Assembly (NCBI GenBank): GCA_963920575.1
Contig: OY986967.1
Location: forward strand, 7,149,166 to 7,213,165
Reading direction: 5' to 3'
DNA length: 64,000 nucleotides
Origin: Narthecium ossifragum
Taxonomy: Eukaryota; Streptophyta; Magnoliopsida; Dioscoreales; Nartheciaceae
Shown here: positions 45,340 through 56,220 of the stretch, one piece after another
Layout of the letters: every line of letters begins with the position of its first letter
Numbering within the stretch: the first letter of the stretch is position 1
Program-made: the position numbers and the translations under genes
The notes under the pieces: model-generated
What the model was told of the DNA's origin: nothing
Database searches by the model: none
Seen by the model: the letters and a program-made list of their open reading frames with translations, nothing else

Positions 45340-45477
45340 GTGAGAGAGAGAGAGAGGATGGTAGGGCATATTTATTAGGATTTCTTAGCGGATCGTTGAT
45401 CTGGATTCGAACCATGGGCTTCATTCCTATAAGTCTGAGCGACTGCGCTGACCACTCAAGTGACCCAGAAGGGCCGG
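45340..45477 (-). mobile_element. tRNA-like SINE candidate
   Basis: The minus strand has an exact pol III B box GGTTCGAATCC (45403-45413) and an A-box-like TGAGTGGTCAGCG (45446-45458) about 33 bp upstream. The unit ends in a (CT)n tract (about 45340-45358). The ends of the tRNA-like part do not pair, so this is not a tRNA gene. Boundaries are approximate. Confidence 0.5.
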
Positions 45478-45597
45478 TAGATTTTCACACAAACATTTAC
45501 ATATAGCTTAATGAATGATGCATATATACTGCACGTATCAAAATCTTTAACTTGAAATAATAAAACATCATATAAGCAATAAAATAAATTTTAATAT

Positions 45598-45815
45598 ATG
45601 TACTTCTGGTACAGAAAATATTTGTACTTCTTTCAAAAAAAAATCTCAATGTGTGCTTCAGGCACCATGGCAAAAAAATTTCACTTCAGGTATAAAATTC
45701 TGTGCTTAAGGCACTTTAACTATAATTTGTACTTCAAATACAAAATTGTGTGCTTCAAACACACTTCAATTTGTACTTCGGGTACAAACTTATATGTGCT
45801 TCAGGCACTATATAT
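45598..45815. repeat. Array of alternating mini-hairpin units
   Basis: Nine units of 13-15 bp alternate between two types: TGTACTTCTGGTACA-like (near 45599, 45629, 45682, 45727, 45771) and GTGCTTCAGGCAC-like (near 45653, 45702, 45751, 45794). Each type is self-complementary around the constant CTTC core, and later units carry compensating changes (for example GTGTGCTTCAAACACAC). It lies in the leader of the copia element, upstream of gag. Confidence 0.8.
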
Positions 45816-45971
45816 CTAAATCAAAAAATTATGATTTTTCAATAACAAATATAAAGCTGAGGTTAGTGAGATATTGTTGGCGATCTTAATCTTGTAAAGT
45901 CTCATCCTGATAACGTGTTATAAATATGTTAAGAGTAACGCACCCAAGATATCAAAGAGCTAAAGAAAGAG
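45816..45971 (-). repeat. Copia leader and start of its LTR
   Basis: The minus strand contains TTATAACACGTTATCA (about 45911-45926), typical of the LTR end/PBS junction in plant copia elements of this type. The LTR continues after the inserted solo LTR at 48903. Confidence 0.5.
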
Positions 45972-46959
45972 TGTGTGTGTGTGAGGACCCGTACCTCCAA
46001 CCAGGTCGGACAGCGTTAGGTAGAGGGTCTGGTTTTGTGGTTTGGCTCGGTTGGTCTTGGGATGTGATCCGTTGATCGCATCGCTGTTTTTGGACCCCAG
46101 GGGCAATTTAGTAAAATTTCTCACTGGAAGTCGGTTTTTCACCCGCGTTGCACACATTGTCTTGGATTGATGTATGTGATTGATTAGGACCTTAGGGGTG
46201 TTTCTGATCGGAAGATCGGAGCTCGATCGGGCAAGATCGAATCAGACAGTCGAGATCGGTTCTTATCTCTATAAATAAGTGCTTCTTTTCTCTCTCTTCT
46301 CTTTCTTTCTCTTCACTCCTTTCTCTCTCCCCTTGGCTGTCGGCTGGAGCTTAGGTTGCGGCTTTTTGGCATGGATCAGAGTGGATCGGAGGCGAGGTAT
46401 TCGTAGATCACCTGCTTGTTGCTACATATAGGTGTTTCTTACCAATTCTGGTGAATTGGTAACCCTAGAATCGCTTTTATTTCATTTGTGGCTGTTGTGT
46501 TAGTTAGAATGCTTTTCGTTTCTGTATTCTAGGTCATTGTTATGCTTAGGAGCTTTCTATCGAATCATTTCTGTATTCTTTCGGACAAATTCCGTATTTT
46601 TGTCAGTTTTTCGACGGGGTCGGACTCAGATATGATATTTCAGGATCTGAGTTTGGTTTTTAATGCATGTATGAATTCCCCACCATCAAGTCCATATTCG
46701 TGCAAAATTTGAATGGATTCCATCCCCGTTTGATAGATCAAATCCAACAAATTCAGTTTTTCGTTGGTTTCGTCGGCTTCCAAGCAATTTGATTTAATCC
46801 CGAGGATTTGATCATCGAAAGGTTGATTTCTTGGTGTCATTAGATTCCCCACATGCAATTACACACCTCAACCAAGTTTGGTTTGATTTCAATACGCTTT
46901 GATAGATCAAATCTAAGAAATTGGATTCCAATTACTATTCCTATATGTTGTGGATGCAA

Positions 46960-47165
46960 GAAGGATCGATCTTCATGGAATGAAGATCAATCTTTTTGTT
47001 GCCACATCAGTTGCTGACTTTGAAGGATTGATCTCTTCTTTCCCAGGCAGAGGACTCCCATAAGGAAGATCGATCTTCCCTTGGGTGAAGATCGATCTCT
47101 TCCTTAAAGCAGAGAACACTCATATAGAAAATCGATCTTCTTGGGTAAGAAGATCGATCTCTTAT
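46960..47165. repeat. AGATCGATCTTC palindrome array in solo LTR
   Basis: Seven or so GATCGATCTT cores, the counterpart of 5361-5740 in the sister copy, some with single changes (AGATCAATCTT). Confidence 0.8.
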
Positions 47166-48170
47166 ATGTTGTTTAATACTATTGATTCAGTTTTCAACAG
47201 TTTTGATTTCCTTTCAACCCGGTCTTCTCATGTGGCTTTCCCGATGATAGGTAATTACTATTATAATATTTTAATCGAGATTTCGACGAGTTTATCTCGG
47301 ATTAGACCGTGATTTGTGTTTCGGATCGGTTTACCGATTTCTACCGGTTTGCAAGCAGTTTCTCGATAAAGCATGTTATACGTATATAGATATAGTTTGT
47401 GATTGATTTATCGCTTTATGGGTAACCGGAAGGGTGATGACTTCCGGGAATGTTTAGTATAAATGGGCCAAATGTGTGCCCATCATGCTTAGTATAGATT
47501 TACTGCTTTGATTAATAGCCCCGCTGTTTGCCAGCGTGTGCCGGGGGCATAATCCGTTGTGCTGGTAGATTATATATCTTATTGTGTGGTTTGGCCGGGG
47601 TTGTATCCCCTTGTAGCAAATTTTGGTTGACGGCTGTGGACTCCATTGTAATGTCGAAATTGGCTCGATTGTTGTTATTGCTTAGCTATTGGCATGTTAC
47701 CTGCGGCGTAATTGAGGAACCTTAGTCTATCAAGTGTCGGAGAGTACTGAAGACTATTATATATCTGTGTTATCATTATCGCATTTCTCTAATAGTTGGA
47801 TTGTTAGTATAGCTTATCTGTATTTGAGACCCTTGCTATGCTCATCCCTTTGGCTAGCTATAGGCTATGCCTAGTCCTGTATAATTTATGTCATATCATT
47901 GCATGCCTATATCTCTTTATCTGTGCCTGAGCATTGCATGCATCTTGTTTTCATTAGAGCATAAGGTTATGGCGTGGGTGAATAGGGTCTTCGCCGATCC
48001 GAGCCTCTCGGGTAGCTCAGATCTAGCTCTAGGACCATGGCTGGGTAGCTAGGCCTAAGGCGATTGTTATGTCAAATCTCTGTATTCTCGAGGATGGGTC
48101 TAGTTGGCTACTATCTTTTGTTTGAGGGGTAGAGGTCGCCTAGAGTTCTTGTCTTATGCTCAGTATCATT

Positions 48171-48416
48171 GTTAAGGGAAGTTACGTGCTGCCCTGAGTC
48201 CTACCCCTTTGTTGTTTAGCGCTGGGCGCTTGTTTGTTGAAAGGGACAGTTGTTGACAGTTGAGGTCACAGAGCGCGTGCCCTGGGGTAAGTTGTTAAGG
48301 GAAGTTACGTGCTGCCCTGAGTCCTACCCCTTTGTTGTTTAGCGCTGGGCGCTTGTTTGTTGAAAGGGACAGTTGTTGACAGTTGAGGTCACAGAGCGCG
48401 TGCCCTGGGGTAAGTT
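48171..48416. repeat. Exact 123-bp tandem duplication
   Basis: Units 48171-48293 and 48294-48416 look identical base for base. The sister LTRs at 3721 and 52167 have only one unit, so the duplication is specific to this copy and recent. Confidence 0.9.
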
Positions 48417-48902
48417 ATGGACGTAACGTGAGTTTCCCTTAAAGATGAGACAGAACCCTGAACTTTGTGGTTTCCCCTTTTTCCCGTGCGACGTAGAGTA
48501 GAGTAGAACCCTACTGAGCTTTGTTGCTCACTCCTACCCTGGTTGTGTTTGCAGGTGCAGGCGTTGGCTCTTCCTTAGTGGTTCCAGCTGGATCAAGTCT
48601 TGGCGGCGCGTCGACTTCCGGAGGCGTTTGAGGTCTCAGAGGGACAGATGTACATTTTGGCAGCTTTTTGTTTATAGTTACATTTGAGGATGATATACTA
48701 AACATTTAATTTATGAAATCTTGTTCCCTCTTTTAATTGAGTTTTATTCTTCAATGTAATATTTAGTTTTACCATTGTGTCCTTGGAAGTCTTTAATTTC
48801 AAATTAATTCCGCTTTGTGTACTGTCACGTCGTATCGGATGTAAATAGTGTAGGTCCCCTCACGTCCCGATCCGGATGGGTTTTCAAGGTCGGGGCGTGA
48901 CA

Positions 48903-49640
48903 GAGAGACAGGGAAGAAGAAGAAGTTATGAGGAATGAAAGACCCTTCCTTCTCCCTCTTATGTATGTATTTCCATTATCACCGAATGTCTATTTATAGA
49001 CAAATGAACATACATATGAACAAAGTTACTTACAACATGGGTGAAAAGCTTTTCCACCCACAACTCTATGGTGGTGGTTAAGACTGCATATGGTCATCCA
49101 ATTCAAAAGTATACAGCCATACTCAAAAGTGCAATTTAAAAGAAATTTAAGAGAGAAATGTGCAATTTAAAAAAACCATAAACAAAAAGCTTTTCACCAT
49201 AGCAGTCTAACCACCACCATAGAGTTGTCCAATACACCACCTACGTAACCAATTTAAAAAATAAAGTGGTGTATTCCTTCTCCCTGATGTCCAAGATGTA
49301 AGCCCTTTGGTCACCCTTAATTTTTCAGCACAATTCAGGACATGTAATCTAATATCAAACCCAAAAAATCATTATACTCAAATACTTCATCACCATATGT
49401 TAATTTCTTGACCATCATTCAAAAATTCTTTATCAATTTCGAGGAAAGTGTCACAATATGACAAGTCAATTTTCACCGACAAGCCATTCTCTATCAAAAC
49501 TAATTTCTTGAACAAATCAATAGCTTTCTCATATGAAAAGCTCGCTAAATCTGGCCATATATATATAATTTGAACGTAGAAAAAAAAAAAAAAAAAAACA
49601 TGTGCTAATTGTGCCCATGTGCAATTCCTTGGAATGAAAT
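48903..49640 (-). repeat. Copia LTR continuation with foldback insert
   Basis: The flank of the solo LTR has a purine-rich start and a TATTTATAGACAA TATA-like block. The outer LTR end could not be fixed. The foldback at 49039-49240 lies within it. A poly(A) run is at 49582-49600. Confidence 0.4.
49039..49240. mobile_element. Foldback/MITE-like inverted repeat
   Basis: Arms 49060-49094 and 49196-49228 pair over about 33 bp with two bulges (core CTCTATGGTGGTGGTTA). Outside and inside them, AAAAGCTTTT palindromes lie at 49044-49053 and 49185-49194. The spacer is about 100 bp and AT-rich. It would form a long stem if transcribed. Confidence 0.65.
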
Positions 49641-50008
49641 CAACTTTATATATGACTTATTCCTTATGTAAGACTAGTCAGAATATTGAGGTACAAGTAA
49701 TCTCTTATGAAATAATGTAACACTTTAGTTCAATTTTGGTGAATTAGTTCAGATCTCTTCTGGGTTTCCTCATTTGACCAACTTGCAACATGTTCTTAAG
49801 ATTGCAACCCCTAATTTGTCTTTGTATAACAAAGCATATCAAGACAAAGAACAAGACTAAAGTCAAGGTTGGCTGCAATGATTCATGGAATTCGAAGAAA
49901 TTTTCGTTTGCATTCCTAATGTTCAATGTTCTTCTGAGCTCTTTAAAAACAAGGTTAGTATAATTAGGAACAATGAACAGTTAAGCTTGTGCAGAGGCTT
50001 GATTGAGG

Positions 50009-50308
50009 ATGGCAACTGGAGCTGCGGGGTGGATACAGTGTGCCATCCAAGGATGCATTGCAGCCTTCGATACGGAGGTCCGGCGAAGGCCGTACCACCG
50101 GAACTGTAGCTGCGCTATGCACCAGTCCCGTGCCGCCGGTCAGGCGGGGTGGCTCTGCAACACGAAGATATCATACCCGATTCGCCAGTCGACGAAGAAA
50201 GCTCGTCTCGCCCTCAGCTCGATCTCTTCCTATGCTGCATCCTTCTCTGATGAATCTCAAAATAGTCGGCAAGCATTAAAATGGCGCAACGAGCGTGATA
50301 TGCTTTGA
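50009..50308 (+). CDS. Small Cys/His-motif plant protein of unknown function (99 aa)
   Basis: ATG 50009 to TGA 50308. The start MATGAAGW fits small plant proteins of this type, with an upstream TTG as the only alternative in frame. The conserved centre is RRRPYHRNCSCAMHQS (residues about 28-43), followed by a single Cys and ISYPIRQST, then a Ser/Ala-rich stretch (LSSISSYAASFSDES) and a basic end. There is no signal peptide or membrane segment. The His/Cys-rich motif could bind metal, but this is unproven. The partial copy at 2-268 is a paralogue. It is the only uninterrupted host-like gene here, GC-rich against its flanks. No function should be assumed. Confidence 0.65.
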   Translation: MATGAAGWIQCAIQGCIAAFDTEVRRRPYHRNCSCAMHQSRAAGQAGWLCNTKISYPIRQSTKKARLALSSISSYAASFSDESQNSRQALKWRNERDML

Positions 50309-50725
50309 AAGTGGCGAATTTTTTGTTGACCTATAATTGTTCGAAAGTAGAATTATTTGTAGAAAGGATGTGTATGATATGAATTTTAGTTAACTAAATT
50401 GTTCTTTTGTAGAATATCATATCACAGTACATCCAATCCAATTCTGCTGTAAAAAATTAACGTTAAAGAGTTAAGAGATGTCCTGTTTTTTCTCCAAATA
50501 TTTGCTAGAAGCTGATGTTCTTGTGCTCAGAATGTGTTTTCTTTGATGATATGATGATCAAAGTTGTTGTCCTAATTCTAATCCTGAATATTTCGCTGTT
50601 GAAACTTTTATCTGTTTTATATTTTCTTCGTACTGTATCTACTATTAGAGGTGTCACATGCTTTGAGACAAAATTAAAAGTTTCTCAAATCAACCTTATA
50701 AGGCACGGTGTATCCTATACTTAAT
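50309..50725. other. Downstream flank of the small gene
   Basis: AT-rich, probably the 3' UTR and beyond. A hydrophobic 69-codon frame (50515-50724) has no recognised match and is doubtful. Confidence 0.35.
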
Positions 50726-50729
50726 GGTG

Positions 50730-51440
50730 GAGGGGAGGGATGAATTAAGTGGGAAGAGAGACATATAGAGATTCGACCATACCAAAGAAGGATCTCGCTA
50801 GTTTCCTAATTTACAAAATTACCTAGTCTTCTTGTGTTTCCTAGTTTATGCTTTCCTAGGTTGCTTCGGATCATTATGAAGATTTAGTTTTCTAATTACG
50901 CTTTGCTAATTGTTGCCTTCCTCTCTAATTTCTTTTCTAATTTTGTTGGTTTCCTTAAAGGCTAGGTTTTACTCCTCTATATAAAGAGGATGGCTTGTAA
51001 TGAAGGTGAACCAATTTTATGAAGAATTAATTCCAAATGTCCTCCTATTATTCCTCCTCCCTCCTCTCACTTTGTGGATTCAAGGTTTCATATCCTCTTA
51101 TGCTCTCTCTTTTACCAGTGGATTCCAGTAGTTTTTCAGTTCCATTATGCCAAGCGGTATCAGAGCGAGGTTTTTATCCCGATGGCTTTCAATGGCACCA
51201 TAACTAGCGAGAATCTCACGAATGATGCTCCTAAGAATCACTATCCCGCCAGACGGACACCCTTCATATACAGAGTTATGCGGAAGAACTTCGTGCAATG
51301 GCAATGAAGTTGGGGCATCTAAGTCAAGAGTTCGAAATTAGAATTAGAACAACATCTTTGATCATTGTATCATCAAAGTGAGGTTAGATGAATACTGATC
51401 AAGCATCTAAGTCAAGAGTTCGAGATGTGATGAATGAGTA
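50730..51440 (+). mobile_element. LTR retrotransposon 5' LTR and leader fragment
   Basis: TATA box TCTATATAAAGAGG near 50973 and a primer-binding site GGTATCAGAGC at 51156-51166 (initiator Met tRNA type) follow a CT-rich LTR end. A short frame MAFNGTITSENLTND at 51182 may be the gag start; it ends after 41 codons. A 21-bp piece AAGTCAAGAGTTCGA recurs at about 51322 and 51410. The rest of the element is missing, cut by the LINE fragment. Confidence 0.6.
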
Positions 51441-52166
51441 TGGCCTCGCGGTTTCTGGCTAGAAGGAAATGGGTGAGGTTTTTGTACAATACTTTTCTAG
51501 GCTGGGGAAGGAAGATCCTGTCTTGGGATGGAGCTTCTTGAATTTCCTGTCTTGCGCCCGGAGGATCGACCCTTGCTGGAATGTGTCGTTACCTCTGTTG
51601 AAGTCAAGGATGCTCTCATCAGTATGGGCCGAGGTCGCTACCCTGGCTCGGACAATATACTTGTGGGCTTCTTTCTGGATTTTTGGGATGTTGTAGGTTT
51701 TGATTTTGTCGGGATCATACAGAAATTCCTCTGGACTGCAAAATTACCTCCCAGCTGGAATGAGTCTCTAATTTCTTTCATTCCAAAGTGTAAGTTCCCA
51801 CGCACAGTGAAGGAGTTTAGACCGATCAGTCTATGTAATGTGGGGTACAAGGTGATCACTACAATCTTAGGGAGAATGATGAAGGTTGTGCTTGGGGGAA
51901 TCATTGGTCAGGAGCAGTTTGCCTTCTTGTCCAGTAGATGTATTCATGACAATATAGATGCAACCAAAGAGATCCTTCACTCCATGTATACTGCCACCAA
52001 ACCTAAATGCCTCATGGTTCTTAAGGTCGACTTACGAGCTGCTTACAAAAGGGTTCAATGGGCCTTTCTGCGGAGGGTCCTTCATGCTATGGGTTTTCCC
52101 TCGCAATGGATTTCTTGGGCTATGGCTTGCGTGAACGGACCAACCTTTGCTTTTATCTTGAATGGG
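51441..52166 (+). pseudogene. L1-type LINE reverse transcriptase fragment
   Basis: The frame 51528-52166 reads SLISFIPKCKFPRTVKEFRP, then PISLCNVGYKVITTILGRMM, GQEQFAFLSSRCIHDNI and LKVDLRAAYKRVQW, the fingers and palm entry of plant L1 RT. The FADD catalytic block and everything after it are missing. An upstream part in another frame (VFVQYFSRLG) matches the region before RT, so there is a shift at about 51520. It is truncated on the 3' side at 52167 by LTR sequence, which is unusual for LINEs, since they normally lose the 5' end. Confidence 0.85.
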
Positions 52167-53213
52167 CAAGTGCCGGAGAGCACTGAAGACTATTGCATAT
52201 ATGTGTTTATCGCTTTTCTCTAATCGTTATATTGTTAGTATAGCTTACATGTAGTTGAGACTCTTGCTATGTTCACCCCTTTGGCTAGCTATAGGCTATG
52301 CCTAGCCCTGTATAATTGATGTCATGTTGTTGCATGCTTATATCTCTTTATCTGTGCCTGAGCATTGCATACATTTTGTCTGCATTAGAGTATAAGGCTA
52401 GGGTGCGGGTGAATAGGGTCTTCGCCGATCCGAGGCTTTCGGGTAGCTCGGATCTAGCTCTAGGACCGTGGCTAGGTAGCAAGGACTAGGGCGTGATTGT
52501 TATGACAAATCTCTGTATTCTCAAGGATGGGTCTAGTTGGCTACTATCTGTTGTTTGAGGTGTAGAGGTGGCCCAGAGTTCTCGTCTCATGCTCAGTATC
52601 CGTGTTAAGGGAAGTTACATGCTACTCTGGGTCCTATCCCTTTGTTGTTCAGCGTTGGGAGCTTAGTGGTTGAGAGGGACGGCTGTTGACGGTTGAGATC
52701 ATAGAGCGCGTGCCCTGGGGTAGGCGGTGGACGTAACGTGAGTTGCCCTTACAGATGAGACAGAACCCGGGACTTTGTAGTTTCCCCTCTTTCCTATGCG
52801 ACGTAGAGTAGAGTAGAACCCTACTGAGCTTATTGCTCACTCCTACCCGGGTTATGTTTGCATGAGCAGGCGTCAGCTCTTCCTCGGTGGTTCTAGCTGA
52901 ATCAGGTTTTGGCGGCGCGCCGACTTCCGGAGGCGTTTGAGGTCTCAGAGGGACATATGTATATTTTGACAGCTTTTGTTTAAAGTTACCTTTTGAGGAT
53001 GATGTATTTAACGTTTAATATATGAAATCATGTTCCATCTTTTAATTGAGTTTTATTTCACAATGTAATATTTAGTTTTACTTTTATGCCCTTGGAAGTC
53101 TTTAAGTTCAAATTATTTCCGCTTTGTATATTGTCACGTCGTATTGGATGTAACTAGTGTAGGTTTCCCCTCACGTCCCGGCCTAGATGGGTTTTCTGGG
53201 TCGGGATGTGACA
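52167..53213 (+). repeat. 3' part of a family 2 LTR
   Basis: It matches 47731-48902 minus the 123-bp duplication, and ends GGTCGGGATGTGACA. The first 60% of the LTR is missing at the LINE junction, where the shared string GCAAGTG may have guided the break. Confidence 0.85.
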
Positions 53214-54250
53214 TCATGCCCTTGGCAATGATCCGCTAGGAAGTCTGCTAAGGCTTGACCTTTGACTACTTTGAGTGGTACATAGACCAGGTCAAACTGT
53301 GTTAGGAATAGCCCCCATGTGCTCACTCGTCCTCTCAGTAGGGTATCAGAAAGCATATACTTGATCACGTCTGCCTTCGTGATTACATGGATTGTGTGCA
53401 TGATTAGCCTGAGCTTGCAGGCTACGAAGTAGAGCGCAAGGCAATACTTCTCGACTAATGGGTATCTGATTTCGGCATCGACGAGGACTCTGTTGAGGTA
53501 AAAGATGGCCCTTTCTTAACCGTCTTCATTGTCTTGAGCTAATAAACAGCCGATGGAGTCCCTTGTCGACGCGAGGTATAGTTTTAGGGGGTATCCTGGT
53601 CGAGGTGGTACGAGCATCGGGGGTTTCGCAAGGTATCATTCGACTTCATCGAAGGCCTCATGATGTTTGCCTTCCCATTGGAATTCTTGACCTTGGCCTA
53701 GCTTCAGCAGGTTAGAGAAAGCTTTTGTCTTTCCCGCAACATTTGAGATGAAACATCGTAGGAAGTTAAGATGACCCAAAAAGCTCTAAAGCTCTCACTT
53801 GTTCTTGGGTGGTTGTGTCTCGATGATCGCTGTAGCTTTGTTTTGGCTTATATCGATGCCTCTGCTGTGTATGAGGAAGCCCAGGAAATTCCCTGCGAAT
53901 ACTCCGAAGGCACATTTTAGTGGGTTTAGTTTTAGTTGATGGGTTCTCATCCTTAGGAATGCGACTCGAAGGGCTTCTAAGTGGTCCTCAGATCGTCTCA
54001 ATTTGACTAGGATGATGTTGATGTAGACCTTGAGGGACTTACCGATCAAGTCGTAGAAGATAGCATTCATGGCTCTCTGGTATGTAGCCCATGCGTTCTT
54101 AAGTCCGAAGGGCATCACCACATACTTGAAAGTTTTGATGGCCCTGGGACAAGTGAAAGCCGTTTTATGAACGTCCTCATGTGCCACCTGGATTATACCC
54201 GTAGTATCCATCCATTAGGGAGATCAATTCGTTCCCTGTAGCGGCATCGA
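53214..54250 (-). pseudogene. Tat-like Ty3 RT/RNase H fragment
   Basis: The minus strand 54211-53795 reads VVMPFGLKNAWATYQRAMN, then KCAFGVFAGNFLGF; the catalytic Y-x-D-D box is changed to YINI. The middle (about 53790-53410) has stops and shifts but keeps FISNVAGKTKAFSNLLKL. The end, 53401-53183, reads HVITKADVIKYML and KVVKGQALADFLADH, the RNase H end. It is cut on the left by the LTR fragment and on the right by the next Athila-like insertion. Confidence 0.85.
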
Positions 54251-55683
54251 TGATAAGTCACTAAATGTTCATGATTCAACCCCTTAACTTAGCTTTGTTA
54301 TATCTAGAGTAGTTGTATTTGATAGCTTGTTAGGTGATTTCAGGTTTAATCATGCTTTGAGAAGAAATGCAAGAAATTCGGTTAATATGCTGAAATACAC
54401 TGCTCTGTCGACTGTTAGTATAATATTCACCAGAAATTATTCTTATGTCTCAATATTCTGCAATTTGGATGACATCTAGTAGACATCAAGATGTACAACT
54501 TTCATGTTGGACACTTTAAGAGTTTCCTGATGGATGGATAGCAGTTTTGAAGAAGATGAAGATATTTAGCTGCTGGAAGATTGGTCCGTCGACGCTCGGG
54601 GGAATATTCGCCAAATATTCTAGATAAGTCCAAATATTGTAAACTCTTCGGGATCTGACAGAAGACTTCAAAATATACATCTTTCATGTTGGACTCGTTC
54701 TCAAATTCTGGATGGGTTGAACCCAGTCGCGATTGGAAGAAGCTGTCAGGGTTGAATCAGGAAATCGGATTTGCACTTGAGGTCTAACTCAACCCTAAAA
54801 CCCTAATCCGGGAATTAAGATATAAAAAGGGTTTTGTGGCTAGAAAACAGAGGCCTCCATAGAGAGAAAAAAGAGGGATGAAGGGTGCTGAAGAAGACAG
54901 AGATGCGGTGTGGATCCCTAACCTTCTTCATCGAATACAAGGATCTCATCCAAAAGATGAGTGGCTAAACTCTTTACTTAGGGATCTCATGAAGCTTTAG
55001 TGTAGCTTCTTTGTATTTTCTAGTTTGATTCTTGTTATCTTTTCAAAGACATGATCCTATGAATATGATTTTATTTTATAAAGAGTTGAGGGAACAGAGT
55101 TCCTCGACGTACATTCAGACCTACTTGATTGCTGTGCTTGATGGTAGAGATTCGTAGGATGGTTTTTATGTTGCTTTTGTGTATGCCTTTGAGATAATCT
55201 ATGCTAGATGAAGATAGGTTGTATTCAGATTCAGTTCGAAGACAATCTATGCTAAGTTTGGATAGGTTATGCCTTAGGGAAGCAATAACATTATTTTAGG
55301 GATTCATGTAAGCTTAAGAAGCTGTGAATCCATAATGTCGAGATAAGAAAACAAGAGGATAACTAGAAAATACAGGAAGTGAAACTAAAGTGGATTGAGT
55401 AATCCCTAGGTTTTCTCTCATTGATCTATTTCAATTTCGTTAATTGCCATCTTAATTAGTTTTAATTAATCAGTTCTTAAAACCCCAAATCAATCCTTCT
55501 TCGCTTTAGGACTAGAGTGTTGAGAGTTAATTCTGATATTTCTTTGTTAGTCAAAGTTTTCCCTAAGGACCGACCCCGTATTTCACCATTATTCTATCTT
55601 ATTAATTTAGTGTTGAAAGAAAGGTTTATAAATTTCTAAATTGCGTTTTGCATACGTTTTAACGACGACGTTTGTGAGCGATC
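54251..55683 (+). repeat. 5' LTR of the Athila-like element (1433 bp)
   Basis: It begins TGATAAGTCACTAAATG and ends GAGCGATCA, 5 bp before the primer-binding site. The flank ATCGA (54246-54250) is the expected duplication, but the partner is outside the window. A TATA-like AAGATATAAAAAGGG lies at 54819-54833. Confidence 0.9.
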
Positions 55684-55688
55684 AATTT

Positions 55689-55706
55689 TTGGCGCCGTTG
55701 CCGGGG
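55689..55706 (+). promoter_or_regulatory. Primer-binding site
   Basis: TGGCGCCGTTGCCGGGGA, the site standard for Athila/Tat elements, 5 bp after the LTR. Confidence 0.9.
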
Positions 55707-55854
55707 AAAATCTTTTGATTTACAACGGAGTATCGATTTAATCTTCTCTTAACTCTTTTTTCTGAGCAAGTTAGATATTTTATTTTTATCTACGTTATTT
55801 TACATTTTTTTAGGATTTTTTTTGACAATTTTCTGCAATTTTTGCAGTGTTGGA

Positions 55855-56110
55855 ACGATCTTACATTGAAGACTACCGACGATCGACCGCGACATCGATC
55901 GCCGGATCGACCGTCGCCCTCTACGATAGCCACGGTCGACCGCGACATCGACCGTCGCTCTCTGTCACGGAAAAAGCTTCTCAGGGTCGATACGAGGATC
56001 GACCGTCGCGTCTTCAAGTGAGGTTGCATAATTCCACGGTCGACCGCGAGCAAGCCACGGTCGACTGTGAGCTCTCCACGGTCGACCACCAGATCGACCG
56101 TGAGCGTAGT
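55855..56110. repeat. GGTCGACCG palindrome array in the leader
   Basis: About eleven GATCGACCG/CGGTCGACC units in both orientations, often paired, such as CACGGTCGACCGCGA. It lies just before gag. A 130-codon frame across it follows from the repeat and is not taken as a gene. Confidence 0.85.
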
Positions 56111-56220
56111 CAAGTTAGTTTTATTGTTTTAAATTTCTTTCCTTTCAATCTTTATTTTCCGGATTTTCTCCTCTCCTCCGAACATTCTGTTTTCTTTTTC
56201 TCTTTTTGTTGTGATCTTGC

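Larger units (their letters stand above)
45972..48902 (+). mobile_element. Solo LTR, Ty3 chromovirus-like family 2
   Basis: It begins with a TG-expanded TGTGTGTGTGAGGACCCG and ends GGTCGGGGCGTGACA, 2931 bp. It is the direct-orientation relative of 3721-6691. Left flank AAGAG and right flank GAGAG agree at four of five bases. The copia LTR continues on both sides. It contains an identical 123-bp tandem duplication (48171-48416) and AGATCGATCTTC palindromes (46960-47165). No internal domain is present. Confidence 0.85.

Noticed and set aside
45400..45472. tRNA gene on the minus strand
   Set aside because: Boxes A and B are present, but the acceptor stem does not pair and the anticodon stem is poor; read as a SINE-like unit.
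53183..53213. RNase H frame continuing into the LTR fragment
   Set aside because: The last ten codons of that minus frame lie in LTR sequence that ends at 53213; the coding fragment starts after it.
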